From Oreocharis arfaki (Eukaryota; Chordata; Aves; Passeriformes; Paramythiidae): a DNA stretch of 64,000 nt. Positions within the stretch are counted from its first letter, which is position 1; the number at the start of each line of letters is the position of its first letter. Location of the stretch: the NCBI GenBank assembly GCA_013398015.1, contig VZRR01007847.1:226242-290241 (forward strand). Direction: 5' to 3'. The translations under genes and the position numbers were made by a program. The notes beneath the pieces are model-generated. The model saw nothing but the letters and a program-made list of their open reading frames with translations, did no database searches and was not told the DNA's origin. Below are positions 39,298 to 51,409 of the stretch, piece by piece.

Positions 39298-40342
39298 CTG
39301 GGAAACGGGGTGACAGAGCTTCAGTCACTCCCCAGCTCCAAGGAGACACCACAGGGCTGGGCTTGGCAGTGGGGAAGGCGTCCTGGCTGCCGGATGCAGG
39401 TCACTCTGGATCGAAAGGACCTGATGGTGCTGCATTTTGTTTAAAGCACCGTGTCCTCCAAACGCTGTCAGCCCAGACAGCTGTCCCAAAGCCATGGTCA
39501 GTGGGGTGGGATGAGTGGAAGGGTAATTCCCCTGCCCACTGCCCCAGTTTCTGCAGTGCTGGTGAGAGCACAGCTGTCGCTGGTGGAGCCAGTGCTCACT
39601 GAAGGCAACTCCTTGCAGCAGTTTCTGTTCCTGGGGCCACATGTAAAGGGAAACAACAGGCTGGGGAATGCTGAGGCTGCTCGCAGTTCCCTTCAGCTTG
39701 CATTAAACTCAAGTTATTTCAGGACAAACAATCCCAGCTCCTGGTTTAGGACACTCGCGTTCAGAAGTCTCAAGCCCTTTGGGATCCAGAGCAGACACTC
39801 TGTCCCCCCACTGAGCTCTGCTTCCACCCCCCAGGAAAGAGACGCAGAGCTCCTCTCATAGTTAGGGGAGTCTGAGCTGCTCTCTCCTCTGCCTGGTGTC
39901 TATGTGAGCTTTAGAGGCTCTGTACATGCTTAGAAGAGTTTTTCACTCTATAACAATGATCAAAGTGAAGGAATTGCCGAAACTGAGCTCGACATCAAGG
40001 CAAGCAGCATGGGGCCTGATGTCCTCCTGGATATCACATCCCTACTCTGCTGCTGCAGCAGGGCTGAGGAGAGCCTTCAAATCCTCCTGTGAACAGCAGG
40101 ATTGCCGGGCTTTTCTCTGTGCAGGTGTGGAGGAGCAGCCTGAATGGAAGGCACCAGCTAAATATAAACTCTGATTTGAAAGATAAGTGATGGTAAGTGG
40201 TTTCATTGTTTGGGAGCAAGGACCTCCAAGCCATTCACTGGAAAAGACTCAGCCAGCCTCAGCAGAGCCAGTAATTAAAGGTAACTGCGGCCCAAAGCAG
40301 TCACAGTACAAATAAAGCAAGGAATGAAGATTGCACTCCCGT

Positions 40343-40500
40343 GGTGAGCTGACCGTGGCTGGATGCCAGGTGCTCACCAAGCTGCTCTATCTCTCCCCTC
40401 CTCAGCAGGAGAGGGAATGGGATGGGGTGGGAGGAGAAAATAAGATGGCAAAACCACTCATGGGTCAAGATGAAGGCAGTTTAATAAAGCAAAAGGCTCA
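40343..40500. mobile_element. Degraded avian ERVL-like fragment
   Basis: The stretch TGACCGTGGCTGGATGCCAG, then CTGCTCTATCTCTCCCCTCC and a CTCATGGGTCAAGAT block, resembles a sequence I associate with common bird ERVL elements. It was recognised from memory only, without alignment. Borders and orientation are uncertain. Confidence 0.45.
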
Positions 40501-41249
40501 TACCAGCACCAGCTGAACAGCACAGCAGCCTCCTAAAGATCTGTGGGCCCAGAGAGCCCATCCCCTGGCCATCTCAAGCACACGTGGTAGGGATCTGTCC
40601 AGCTGCCACCAGCCTGCCTATTGGCCGCCCCACAGGGAGGGCAATCCCCAGCTCCCTGTCCAGGAGTGAAAGATGTAACCTTAATCACACTCAGCCTTAC
40701 CAGGCTTTGGAGTGGCCTGCAGTATTCAAACAAGGTGAACAAAGAGATTTAAGAGGCAGCAGGAGGCCTCTTGAAGAGGATGAAAGGAATCATCTACAGC
40801 AATGGGGAGAAGAGACAGCACCTGAAGGGGAAGGGGGAGGAAAGCTCTGGCTCTGTGTGCCACTCACAGCTCAGGGGAGGCTCTACATGTGCTCCACGTG
40901 CCAGGGTCCCAAGGCTTGACACAAGCAGAGTACATCCACCTGACCTCCTTTCAAAGCTGATCTGCCACCCTGTCCACTGGTCAGGAGCCCACACAGGTCC
41001 TGAGGTACTTTAGTGAGGAGGACTGTCCCTTGTTACTCCTCTTCAGAACATCCAATGTCTGTTTTTTGAAAGCCAGTCAGCTTTGCCATAAGGGAGAGCT
41101 CCTTGCCCAGGGTGAGGAACACCTCATGGGTTGCAGCAGGTACAAATCCCCAAGCATATGGGACCTCAGCACTCACAAAACTGAGCTCTCCAGACCTCTG
41201 GCAGCCTTTTTCTGCAGCAGGCAGCAGCATTGTGCCAGGGAAAGTGAGG

Positions 41250-41652
41250 TTGCAGCACCTCTCCTGTGGAGACAGGCTGAGAGAATTGGGATTGTTCAGC
41301 CTGGAGAAGGCTCCAGGGAGACTTTAGAGCCCCTTCCAGTATCTAAAGGAGCTCCAAGAGAGCTGGAGAGGGACTTTTAACAAGTGCATTGAGTGATAGG
41401 AAAGGGGGAATGGCTTTAAACTGACAGAGGGCAGGTTTAGATTAGACATAAGGGAAAAATTATTTACAATGAGGGTGAGGAGGCCCGGGCACAGGGGCCA
41501 GAGAAGCTGTAGCTGCCCCAAATGTCCAAGGCCAGGTTGGATGGGGCTTGGAGCAGCCTGGGATAGTGGAAGGTGTCCCTGCCCATGGCAGGGGGGTGGA
41601 ATGAGGTGGTCTTTAAGATCCCTTCCAACCCAAACCATTCTATGATTTTATG
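41250..41652 (+). mobile_element. CR1 LINE 3' end, plus strand
   Basis: It shows the CR1 series in order: CACCTCTCCTGTGGAGACAG, TTCAGCCTGGAGAAGG, GGTTTAGATTAGACATAAGG, CCCTTCCAACCCAAACC, then the terminal octamer repeats ATTCTATG and ATTTTATG (41637-41652). It is 5'-truncated, about 400 bp. Confidence 0.92.
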
Positions 41653-44577
41653 CACTTGCCTTGAGCTTCCTTGAGCCTGTGGGGCTTTGCAACCCAAATC
41701 CCTGTGCTCTCAGCCATGGTTTGCCTCCTCTCCCTTCCCTGCACTAGAGCTGTACCCTGACATCAGCAAAACTAAGTACCGGTCCAGGAGAGGAAAGCAA
41801 GATTGATTTGACTCCAAATGCTGCCAAATGCATAAAGCCAACACACTGGGAAAAGTAAGGAAAGCAATTTCATCCTAGTTGCCTTCAGCAACAATGACAT
41901 TAGGTGTTATTTGATACAAGAGAAGAGCCAATATTTCCAGACTGAAGGGCAATTATTTAAACCTGTGTATTTAGAGGGTCTGGAAGCTGTTCAGAACGGG
42001 AGCACTGGAAACAACTTCTGACTCGGGGACTGTGTGGGCCCAACACTCTCCTTGATGGCTTCATCCTAGCCCAGACTTCACATTTAAAGAAAACTTGGGG
42101 CAAAGTTTCCAAAAGCAATGTTGTGCCGATTCTTCTCCACCATCCATAACCATCAGCTGGATCAGCACTAAAAGCCAAGTGCCAAAAGTTTTTGCCAACC
42201 CTGTATTTCCAGCTAGGAGCACAGGAAGAGCCCTGCTCACCTCGCTGAGCACAAGCTCTGGAGCCCCAGCCTAATAACGTAAATGTCAGTGGCTGAACCT
42301 CCAGCCAGCCCTCGTCTCTGGCACAGGAATGCATTGCCGGGGCTGTGAAATATTAAATGAGTCAAAAGAACAGAATTACACATCTGAAGGCTGCTTTCCA
42401 ATGCCCACCGGGCTTGGCTCCGGCTGCCTGTGACGTAAACAGGTGTGGATTTATGGCAAACCCACCCCAGCAGGGCCACCAGAGCTGGCAGAGGACAGGG
42501 GGTGGCTCCTGCACATCCACACTCCTCAGCCTCAGGCAGGGCTGCTGCTGCACTGCCCCTGCCTCATGCCAGGGCCCTGGGGATGCTCAGAGCACCTCCA
42601 GCTCCCCCCTGCTTCAAACAGGAGGCTGCCAAGATTCAGAGTTCCCCACAGAGCCCGAGGCAGAGTAGGGTGATGGATGAAGGTTTCTCAGTGCCAGGCT
42701 ACTGCTTTTCCCATAAATCCACTCTATTTTGCCCCAGGAATAGCCAGGAAGCCTCAGCAGGAGGCTGCCACACGTGCTTGTGAAAGGCCCCAGTCAGTGC
42801 CTTGGTACCTCTGCTGGCACCGAAGCAACTTAGCAAAACTGAGCTTCACAGACCTGAGATCTGCCAGAAGTAAAATAAAGAGACATTGCCGAGAGCAGGC
42901 AGGGAAACAGGGCAGGTGCAGAGGGGAGAGATGCTGCAATACTGCAGGCACAGAAATCCAATTCCTTGTTTAGTTGGAAAATGCAGGGCTTTGATGATAA
43001 TGCTGGTGGGGTGGCATCTCTCACACAGGGAGGAGGCTGCAGGCTGGAGATGCAGGAAGGCACATCTGGGCATGGAGAGGAAGAGGATTGACAGGGCCCC
43101 TGGGTGTGTTACTGGAGAATGTAGGAATGAGCACGGGAAAGAAGCTGGGAAATTCAAACCACCAGTGCCACACAACGGGCTGAATGCATCCTGAGCAGCA
43201 GGATGACCTGAGAGGTCTGCAGCTACACCAGCAAGGTGTGGCACGCAGGACACCGGGAGCAGCCCTGAGGATCACTCAAAAAGCCTCTGAGGCTTTTTAG
43301 GAGCTGTTTTCACAACTCTCTGCAGTTATTCTGTAGGATGTTCAGCCACCATGCTGCTCCACAGAGGCTCATCCTTTTCTATTGGCATAACCTGTCCGTT
43401 GGTTTGAGGGTGAATTCAGAGTTGTGAATCACACAGCCATCAGGAGGGCAGGACTCCTGGATCATCCATGCCAAGTATTGCAGCCTCAAATGGCTCAGAC
43501 CTCAGCAGGAGGGTCTGATGGAGGCAGTGCTCACTGAGGCTGGGTGAGATCTGGTACCCTGTAAAGCAAACCGTCTCTCCTTCAGAACGGGAGGGATGTT
43601 TGCAAGGCGGGGCTGACAAATGACAGCCACAGCAGGTCCTGCCACCTTCAAACTCCACCACAGCAGCCAGGATCAGAGTGCCAATATCTCTATGCTGTAA
43701 TGAGGCACATGGCAGAGAAAGCCCATGTTTGCAAAAATATTTAACTAATGACTGTGTTACCACTTAATCTCACTACATCTGTATTCAACCACGATCCCTT
43801 GATACTTCGGGTCCCTAGGGCAGAACATTTTACTTCAAGCTGCCACAAAATTGCCATTTCACACGCTGATTCTGACCTCTAGTTCCTCTCCTATGCCCCA
43901 CTGGGTCAATAAAAGCAATGCAACAAAACCATGCAGCAGAGGTGAGCATGAGGGAGGGGTGCAGTGGGGCAAAGAGACAAAAGGATTCCCTGAGATAACC
44001 AGACACCAAGGGCTGAGGAAGCACTGTCCCAGCAACCTGAACCCCACAAGGTTTCACAACATTATCCCAGCAAGAAAAGGTCCATCTGATACATGGCCCC
44101 AAGAAACCCCACAACACCAGAGACGTCCCCACCTCGGAGATCCTTGCCTTGCATGCTGCTGTCTTTTGGAAGGGTGATACCTCCACCTGCAAATCTCAGG
44201 AACTTCGTCTCCCAGAGCTGCAAGGGCAGCAGCTTTAAGGCAAGTGAAGGATTCCCACAGCGCAGCACACACATCAAGTACAAAGGCCGGGGCTGTCTGT
44301 GGCTGGCAGAGCTCTTGGCTGCTGCAGAACAGGGGCGTTACAGCTGGAGCTCTGCTCACAGAAGAGCCTGTGGGTGAAAAGCTCCTTCTGAGATAGGCAG
44401 GGCTATTTCCAGTGCACCTGTCACAGCTCCAAACTGATGCTGCAGGTCTTATATCAACCAGGGCAGCTCCTGGTTTGGGAGGGGAAGGGAGGGGAAGATT
44501 TGAGTACCCTCTTTAATAACAGTGTGCTCCACAAGTCAAGGGCTCTGGATGGTGCTAAGAGTGAGGAAAACCAAATG
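41653..44577. other. No gene recognised
   Basis: Unique DNA between two CR1 fragments, with no convincing exon. Confidence 0.45.
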
Positions 44578-44642
44578 ATGGGTTGGATTAGGTGATCTCC
44601 AGAGGTCCATTCCTACCCTAACAATTCTGTGATTCGGTGATA
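44578..44642 (+). mobile_element. Short CR1 3' tail, plus strand
   Basis: ATGGGTTGGATTAGGTGATC, CCAGAGGTCCATTCCTACCC and the end ACAATTCTGTGATTCGGTGA match the 3' end of a CR1 subfamily with ATTCTGTG terminal units. It lies 240 bases before LTR copy 1. Confidence 0.85.
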
Positions 44643-44881
44643 GTGGCAGGGTATTGGGATAGGAATCAGAAATAAACTCCAAGCAGTTTTTCTGTTTGTC
44701 CAGGCAAATTTCTCAGAAGAACTGGAGAACTTCACACTGCAGTCCCATCTCAGAGCCCCTCTATGTGGACTGTAAGCAGCCCTTAGCAACTCACTGACTA
44801 TATATTGTCTTAATCACAGACTCATGTTGTGCAACTGCTCCTTTTGATATCTGCCAAGCATCTTTCAGGACTGATTCCTTC

Positions 44882-44886
44882 ACTTA
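44882..44886. repeat. Left target-site duplication of LTR copy 1
   Basis: ACTTA immediately before the LTR, repeated exactly at 45552-45556 immediately after it. Confidence 0.85.
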
Positions 44887-45363
44887 TGTCCTGGGTTGCA
44901 GTGTATTCTACTACAATCTTCGTGATCTGTGAAACCAGGTGGGGCGGTTTTTCTTTGCCTCCTCCCTCCGGACTATCTTCTGTTAACGGGCCCATCAGTG
45001 CCTTGCCTTGTGACTCACCACCCCATTGTGAGATGCTCTGCCCAGGAGGAGGAACTGAGCATTTCCCGCCTGGATATAATCAGAGGTTTTCAGGCACAAA
45101 GGTAGCCTTCTCCGCTGGACTCCCAGAGGACAAGAAGCTACATCACTGGACCTTCAGGCGAAGACCAGACTCTTTTCCACAGGACCACTGTTTCACCAGA
45201 ACTATCGCACCCACCCTGCTCACCGGGAGCCACCAGCGCTGCTGCTGGCTGTGACCAGCACTGCTCCAGGAGGGGAAGCTGCCTGGCAGCCGAGAAGGCT
45301 GCACTGGGTGACTGTGCTGTTTTGTTAAAACTGCCATAGTCATTGTTGTTTATTGTTTTGTTT

Positions 45364-45394
<31 letters not shown>

Positions 45395-45551
45395 GTATTA
45401 GTAAAGAACTGTTATTCCTACTTCTCATATCCTTGCCTGAAAGCCCCTTAATTTCAAAATTATAATAATCCGGAGGAAAGGGGGTTGCATCTTCCATTCC
45501 AAAGGGGGCTTCTGCCTTCCTTAGCAGATGCCTGTCTTTCAAACCAAGACA
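44887..45551 (+). mobile_element. Solo LTR of an avian endogenous retrovirus, copy 1 (665 bp)
   Basis: It starts TGTCCTGG and ends CCAAGACA, imperfect terminal inverted repeats typical of LTR ends. It is flanked by a perfect 5-bp target duplication, ACTTA (44882-44886 and 45552-45556). Inside are a TATA-like GATATAAT near 45,073-45,080, an (AT)n stretch (45369-45394) and an AGTAAA polyadenylation-like signal (45400-45405), which set the sense strand as plus. No primer-binding site or internal viral sequence follows the 3' end, so this is a recombined solo LTR. The family was not assigned. Confidence 0.9.
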
Positions 45552-45556
45552 ACTTA
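45552..45556. repeat. Right target-site duplication of LTR copy 1
   Basis: ACTTA, identical to 44882-44886. Confidence 0.85.
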
Positions 45557-48500
45557 CAAACCCCTCACAAGTATTTTTGTCACCAGCTCTTCACACAAAA
45601 TCATTCCTGCATAAGTACAATTCTGTTCTCTGCTTACAAGCATTGTGCATGGAAACCCTTTGACTGGAGAAAAGAAGGTCCCTGCAGCCTTGTCACCTCT
45701 CCTTGAGCTTGAGAGCACCATTTCTGAATAGTGCCACACTTTCCTCAGCCTAATTCGGTCTGAGTGAGTAAAACCAGTCCTTCCCTGTGTGCCCAGAAGC
45801 TGCATTGTGATGCCAGCCCAGAGAGAAAGCAAGCAGCTTGGACAGTACTTACAAAAGTCCTAAAGGAATAATTAAACTCAAATAATTCAATTAACACTGC
45901 AATTGAGTAATTGCATTTGGAGCATGGCTGTAATTGAGCAATATTTTTATTGTCCCAGCCACCAGGATAGGCACAGTCGCCTTTCAGCAGGCAGAAGGAG
46001 ACAGATGGTGCTAATAAAGGGCAGAAGATGGATGTGAGGTCACCAGATTAGGTGTGCTTCCTTTTTTTGGCTAGAGAAGGAAGTCAAGCCACTGTGATCC
46101 CGTTGCCTCTAAAAGCCTAAGTAACAGAAACAGAAGAGACTGCAGGATTGCAGGAGTCTGCTTTACCATTAATTACTTTTTACTGAGAGCTCCCAGCCCG
46201 CTCGGCATTGCATCAGCACAAGGGCAGCCATGTCCCTGCCCACAGAGCCCCTCATCTTAATCGAGTTCAGACAGCAGCGGCAAGTGGTGAGCTGAGATCT
46301 GGGGAGGAATGTCTGCTTCCCTTGGCAACCTGAGCCAGCCTGCAGAGTGCCAGGCCAGGAGGCAGCAGACGAGATCGCAGCGAGATAAAACAGAGACAGG
46401 AAGATGATCCGGCGATTTTGGGCTGCCTCGCCTTGTACTGGATGTAGCTGCATCCTGAGATTCCACAGCACCGAGGGGAGGGAGGGGGCTCTGGGTCAGT
46501 GAAGAGGGCAAGTAAATTACCACCCGTGGCACCCCCACTTGCACTGCAGCCCGCTTCTGAGGAGGGTCCACAGTGGCTGCTCGGCTATCCACTACCTCTT
46601 CTTTCCCTAAAAAGCAGAAGTGCTGCTGCAGCACATGAAAAAGCCAGTGTCTCCATTTACCTGGGAGTACAGGGGCTTCAGGTGCTGCACGTGGATCCTT
46701 CCTTTGAGGCTCGGGCTGGTGATCAGCCTTGGGGAAGGAAGGCTTTTGGGCTTTCAAGCATTAGCCTCTAGCCAAACACCAGCTGTTGCTCACATCTTGC
46801 CAATATTTGGAGATGGGGGTTCTTTTCTGGGAACTCAGCTATATCTTGTAGCCTGAGGTGCTGGGAATGGAAAAGTTAACGGCTTGGTTTAACCCCTTCC
46901 AGTCTGAGAAGTCACTGCAAGCATGATGTCTATCTCCTCTAGCTACGCTGAGCTGGGCTCTTGGTAGCTCTGTTAGAGTAACACAAATCTGCCTTTCTCT
47001 TCCTTCCCCAGAGCAATTTCAGGTTTGGCGTTGCTTTTTTTCCCAACTTTTTTATTTCCAACTTCCAGAGCTTTCTAAGCAATTTAAACTTGTTTGGCAG
47101 ATTTTATTTTTTTTAAGAAAGAGGCAGCTGATGCTAGTATGCTGTTTGCAGCTCCTCTCCCCATCTCCCCCCCCCTCCCCCCCCCNCCCATCCCCCCCCC
47201 CCTCCCCCCCGCAACATCTGAGCTTGGTGGTTAATTACTCTGAGACCTCCCTGTCTCTGTCAGTGTTAGCTGGAATGATGGGTTTACACCATGCATGTCA
47301 ACAAGCAGCTAGATGGAAAATAAACCTACTATGCTCCCACTGTTGAGGAAACGAGTGTGCTGATTCAGGCATCTCAATCCATGGGGATGACAGGCACATC
47401 CTGCTTTGCAGCAGAGCTCCAATCACTGAGGTCCGTGTTAGATCCTCCTGTGTGCACTGCAGGACAGATCCAAACAGGCTTGGGTAACTCAGCTCCTTGC
47501 TCTCATTTGAGAGAGGTTGACCACACATGCAAAACTGGCTTGGTTTAAGTTCTCCCAGGCAGGAAAAGCATGGGACCCCCTCCATGTGAGAAAGGGCTGA
47601 TAACACCCCCAGGTTCTCTTCCAGCCTATGCCTCGGGAGGGCACTTGGCCATGGGCATCTCCATCCCCATGCTGCCACTTGGATTTGCAGCAAGGGGAAA
47701 CAGAAGCAGGTCTGTTCCTTGGGGCACAGCATCTTGCTGCAGACCTGTGGCAGAGTAAACCACAGTCCTGAGCTGTGGCTCCCTTTCCTTGACGGTACAC
47801 GGCGATGCAAGTACGAGAGGGGACAAACACATCTTTGTGACGGGAAAGCCGCATGATGGTGACGAGTCTGGTCTGACTCATAGCCCAAGAGATGCTGTGA
47901 TATTCCACCCTTGGCCTGCTCTGTCCACCTGCTCTGAGCACTGAGGCAGAGCTTTAGCATTCAAGTCCATATTTACTGCAGGACCTCATTTTCCCACCAC
48001 AAGAGCAATCCCAAATCAAGGGGGAGAGTTGACCTTGCTCTCTGCAGCAGCTCGTCTGCAGTTAAGATCTTGCACACAAATCCACTCCCAGGTCTTTCAG
48101 TGTTTCTTCAGCTGGGTTCAGGCTCTGTGTGCTTTGGTTTTATCAGGCGTTCAGCATCAGCCCCATCTCCATTTCAGTCTCCTCCAGTGAGTACCAAAAC
48201 ATTCTGCTTCCAGGTGACAAATTCCATGGAAAATATGCCACACTACCCAGGTGGTACTTTTTCTTCCCCCTTTGGTAGGGCATATAAGCAATTTTCTCTT
48301 TCTATCCATATCACACTTTCTCCCATTTCTGTCCTGTACCCTGTTCTATTGCACATCTTTGTACTAAGAAATACTACATAACAAACTTGTACATAAGTGG
48401 TATTTAAGCTGGTCTGTGATTCTTCCAAGGAGTACAATTTCAACAGGAAGGAATTTAGCTTGACAAATGCTGCCCAGGACCTGCCCTGATCATCCTTATG

Positions 48501-50705
48501 CTGCACTGCACAGCTTTCATTAACTTACGAATGAATTCCTGTTGTGTCTCATGGGTCCTTTCAGATGTCATTATTCCAACTCCCAAGGACATAAACAATT
48601 CTCTTAATTTAAGGAAGTAGGCTGAGATGCTGCTTGGCTGTGGTTTGGGGAAGGGAAACAACATTGGAAAACACATTTTATTCAAGAAAACAAAAATAGT
48701 AGTTCCAAATAGAACCAGAGATCCAATTTAAATAAACTCACTGAGCATAAACTTGGGAACTCACGATGCAAGAGAACAGAAATGGGGTTTTCTATTACTT
48801 CAGCCATTCTCTTTATTCAGCATCTGTATCAAGCAGTTAATCACCTTCAACTCTCTTATCCAAGCACTGTTTCAGAACAACCTTGCAGAATCTTTCCAGA
48901 TGGTGAAACCCTTCTCTTCATCTGAGGGATGCCCTACCCTTAGTCTGAAGGTAGCACGTGGCTCCAGAGTAAGAACAACTCTAATTCCATAATTTATCTA
49001 TTTACCCACTGATCTTCGAGCAAAAGCTTGTGGTGTTTTTTGTTTTCGTGAATGGGTTGGGGGTTTTTAGTTTGTTTTCAGTTTGTTTTTTTAAATAAAG
49101 ATGGGCTGCTCTAAATAGGGAAAAGGATGGAGGCAAGCATGCATATGCATGTAGGCCTAAAACTAGATGTGACATCCCCTGTTCCAGGTCAGGGCACAGC
49201 AAGCTGTCACCCAAGCGCTGCACACACTCACTCTGCTTACCCAGAAATAGGTGCTGCAAGACCAACACAGAGACTCAGGCTGTTGGGAGCATTCGAGAGG
49301 GTTCATGAACTCCCAACACCAATTCCCCTTTCATCTGCTGTTGATAAAAGTAATTGCAATGGGCCACCTTAGTCTGACCCCTAGAGTGAGACAAGGTTCC
49401 CAGCTCAATAAATCTACATGACCCAAGCACTCAGGCCCTCTTGGAAACCTCATAGCTATTCCAGGCATAGTCCCCTTCCCACAGCTTCTTTTGGCACAGG
49501 GTTTTCAGTGCTGGTGACATTCGCACAAAGGTATCTCATCAGCCCCAAGAGTTGTCTGCTCTGAGCTTCCCCTTAAACACAGTGGCTTTAAAGAAACTTT
49601 GATAATGTTTTTCTTCTCCCACTTGTGCCTTCTTTTGCCCAATTCATATCACTCCTTCACTTTCAGTGTCTCACTCCACACCCACCATGTAGTTTGCCTT
49701 AAACACAGCTCCTGCTCACCTAGTTCCTCACAGTGCTGCTCCTCACCATTTCACTCTTCCTGGATGGAGTCCTCTGGGTCCTTTGGGATCAGCTCAGGTG
49801 AGAAAAGGTAAAAAAGCTGACTATCCCTCATGAAGTCAATCCCTCATTCCCCTCTGTATACTTGCCAGCTTGCCACAGTGCCCCCTAAGAGCTGCTTTGG
49901 GGATATAACAGGAATATATATAAAGGAATCCGGGTCAGGAGATCCTATCACCAGGGTTCCCAGTCATAGCAACCCTCAGGGGTGGTAGACTCTCATTACT
50001 TGAGCACCTGTGAGGGGTGGAACTCACCCAGAGCTCACAGTGTCACTAAACTCAAGTATTGCTGCTTACATTTGTACAGTTCCTCACCTGCCCCTGTTTG
50101 AGGAACGCCTGCCTTGCCCACATCACCTGATGAGTTAACAAAATCAGCTGTGGCCATCTCCATTCCTATCCTGCTCCTTTTTACACAGCTTTCCAACATG
50201 AAAAAGAGTTTTCCAGAAGAGGTGTGTGGCTCTTTTTCTCTCTGCTCAGCAGCTGCAGGAGACAGGTTGCCAAACAGAATCAGAGAATTGTTTCAGTAAA
50301 TACAGCCTAGCAGTCTTGGCAGTGTTTGCTGGGTTGTGATACCATCAAGTTAAAATGGCATGGATTAAAACAAAAATATCGATCAGCATCAGAAGTGAGT
50401 TTCCAGGCTGCTGGGATCCACAAAGGAGACACCCAATTAAACAGAGATGGTCTCTAAGGATTGGAGGTGGACAGTATCTGCTATCGTTCTGGCAACTTCC
50501 TATGATCTCTTCTTCAGAAATGAGTGTGTGAAGGCAGAGAAAAAAGATGAAAGGAAGGCCTTGAGATGAGAAAGCCCCAAATGATCAAATGTTCCTGTGG
50601 ATTGAGAGCAGTACTCCAAAACCAAAGGCATTCCTGTGTTGCCTGTGTCACTGTTGCCCTGGAGAGGATTTCAAAACCTTCTTTAAGTATTCATCTGGAA
50701 TGTGG
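45557..50705. other. Unique DNA between the two solo LTRs; no gene recognised
   Basis: There is no primer-binding site, polypurine tract or retroviral coding sequence, so it is not a provirus interior. A 220-codon minus-strand open frame (47298-47960) is unassigned. Composition shifts from GC-rich to AT-rich across this interval. Confidence 0.5.
47167..47210. repeat. C-rich low-complexity tract with one undetermined base
   Basis: Runs of 6-10 C separated by single T or A, with n at 47186. It may form i-motif or quadruplex structure; it is hard to sequence. Confidence 0.95.
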
Positions 50706-50709
50706 GGAC

Positions 50710-51405
50710 TGTCCTGGGTTGCAGTGTATTCTATTACCACCTTTGTGAGCTGTGAAACCAGGTGGGGCAGTGTTTCTTTGCCTCCTCCCTCCGGACTATC
50801 TTCTGTTAATGGGCCCATCAGTGCCTTGCCGCATGACTCATAGATAACGGGCTCTGGACTATCTCCTGTTAACGGGCCCATCAGTGCCTCACCACCCCAT
50901 TGTGAGATGCTCTGCCCAGGAGGAGGAACTGAGCATTTCCCACCTGGATATAATCTGAGGTTTTTCAGGCACAAGGTAGCTTTTCTCCGCTGGACTTCCA
51001 GAGGACAAGAAGCTGCATCACTGGACCTTCAGGCGAAGACCAGACTCTTTTCCACAGGACCACAGTTTCACCAGAACTATCGCACCCACCCTGCTCACCG
51101 GGAGCCACCAGCGCTGCTGCCGGCTGTGACCAGCACTGCTCCAGGAGGGGAAGCTGCCTGGCAGCCGAGAAGGCTGCACTGGGTGACTGTGCTGTTTTGT
51201 TAAAACTGCCATAGTCATTGTTGTTTATTGTTTCATTTATATATATATATCAAGTAAAGAACTGTTATTCCTACTTCTCATATCCTTGCCTGAAAGCCCC
51301 TTAATTTCAAAATTATAATAATCCGGAGGGAAGGGGGTTGCATCTTCCATTCCAAAGGGGGCTTCTGCCTCCCTTAAACAGATGCCTGTCTTTCAAACCA
51401 AGACA
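50710..51405 (+). mobile_element. Solo LTR, same family, copy 2 (696 bp)
   Basis: It is nearly identical to the LTR at 44887-45551 over most of its length, with the same TGTCCTGG start and CCAAGACA end, TATA-like site (50949-50954) and AGTAAA signal (51253-51258). It differs by a roughly 63-bp tandem duplication (50793-50855, then from 50856) and a shorter TA run (51239-51250). The flanks share only GGAC (50706-50709 and 51406-51409), so the target duplication is 4 bp, or 5 bp and since mutated. It also lacks internal retroviral sequence. Confidence 0.9.
50793..50918 (+). repeat. Internal ~63-bp tandem duplication in LTR copy 2
   Basis: The block starting GGACTATCTTCTGTTAATGG at 50793 is repeated from 50856 with a few substitutions. 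The LTR at 44887 has it once, so either this copy gained a unit or the other lost one. The second unit merges into the shared downstream sequence. Confidence 0.8.
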
Positions 51406-51409
51406 GGAC

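Noticed and set aside
44829..45254. 141-codon frame inside LTR copy 1
   Set aside because: It crosses the LTR border and covers promoter-like U3 sequence; solo LTRs of this kind do not encode proteins.
44887..51405. A full-length provirus bounded by the two plus-strand LTRs
   Set aside because: Each LTR has its own flanking target duplication, no primer-binding site follows the first, and the 5.2 kb between them has no retroviral coding sequence.
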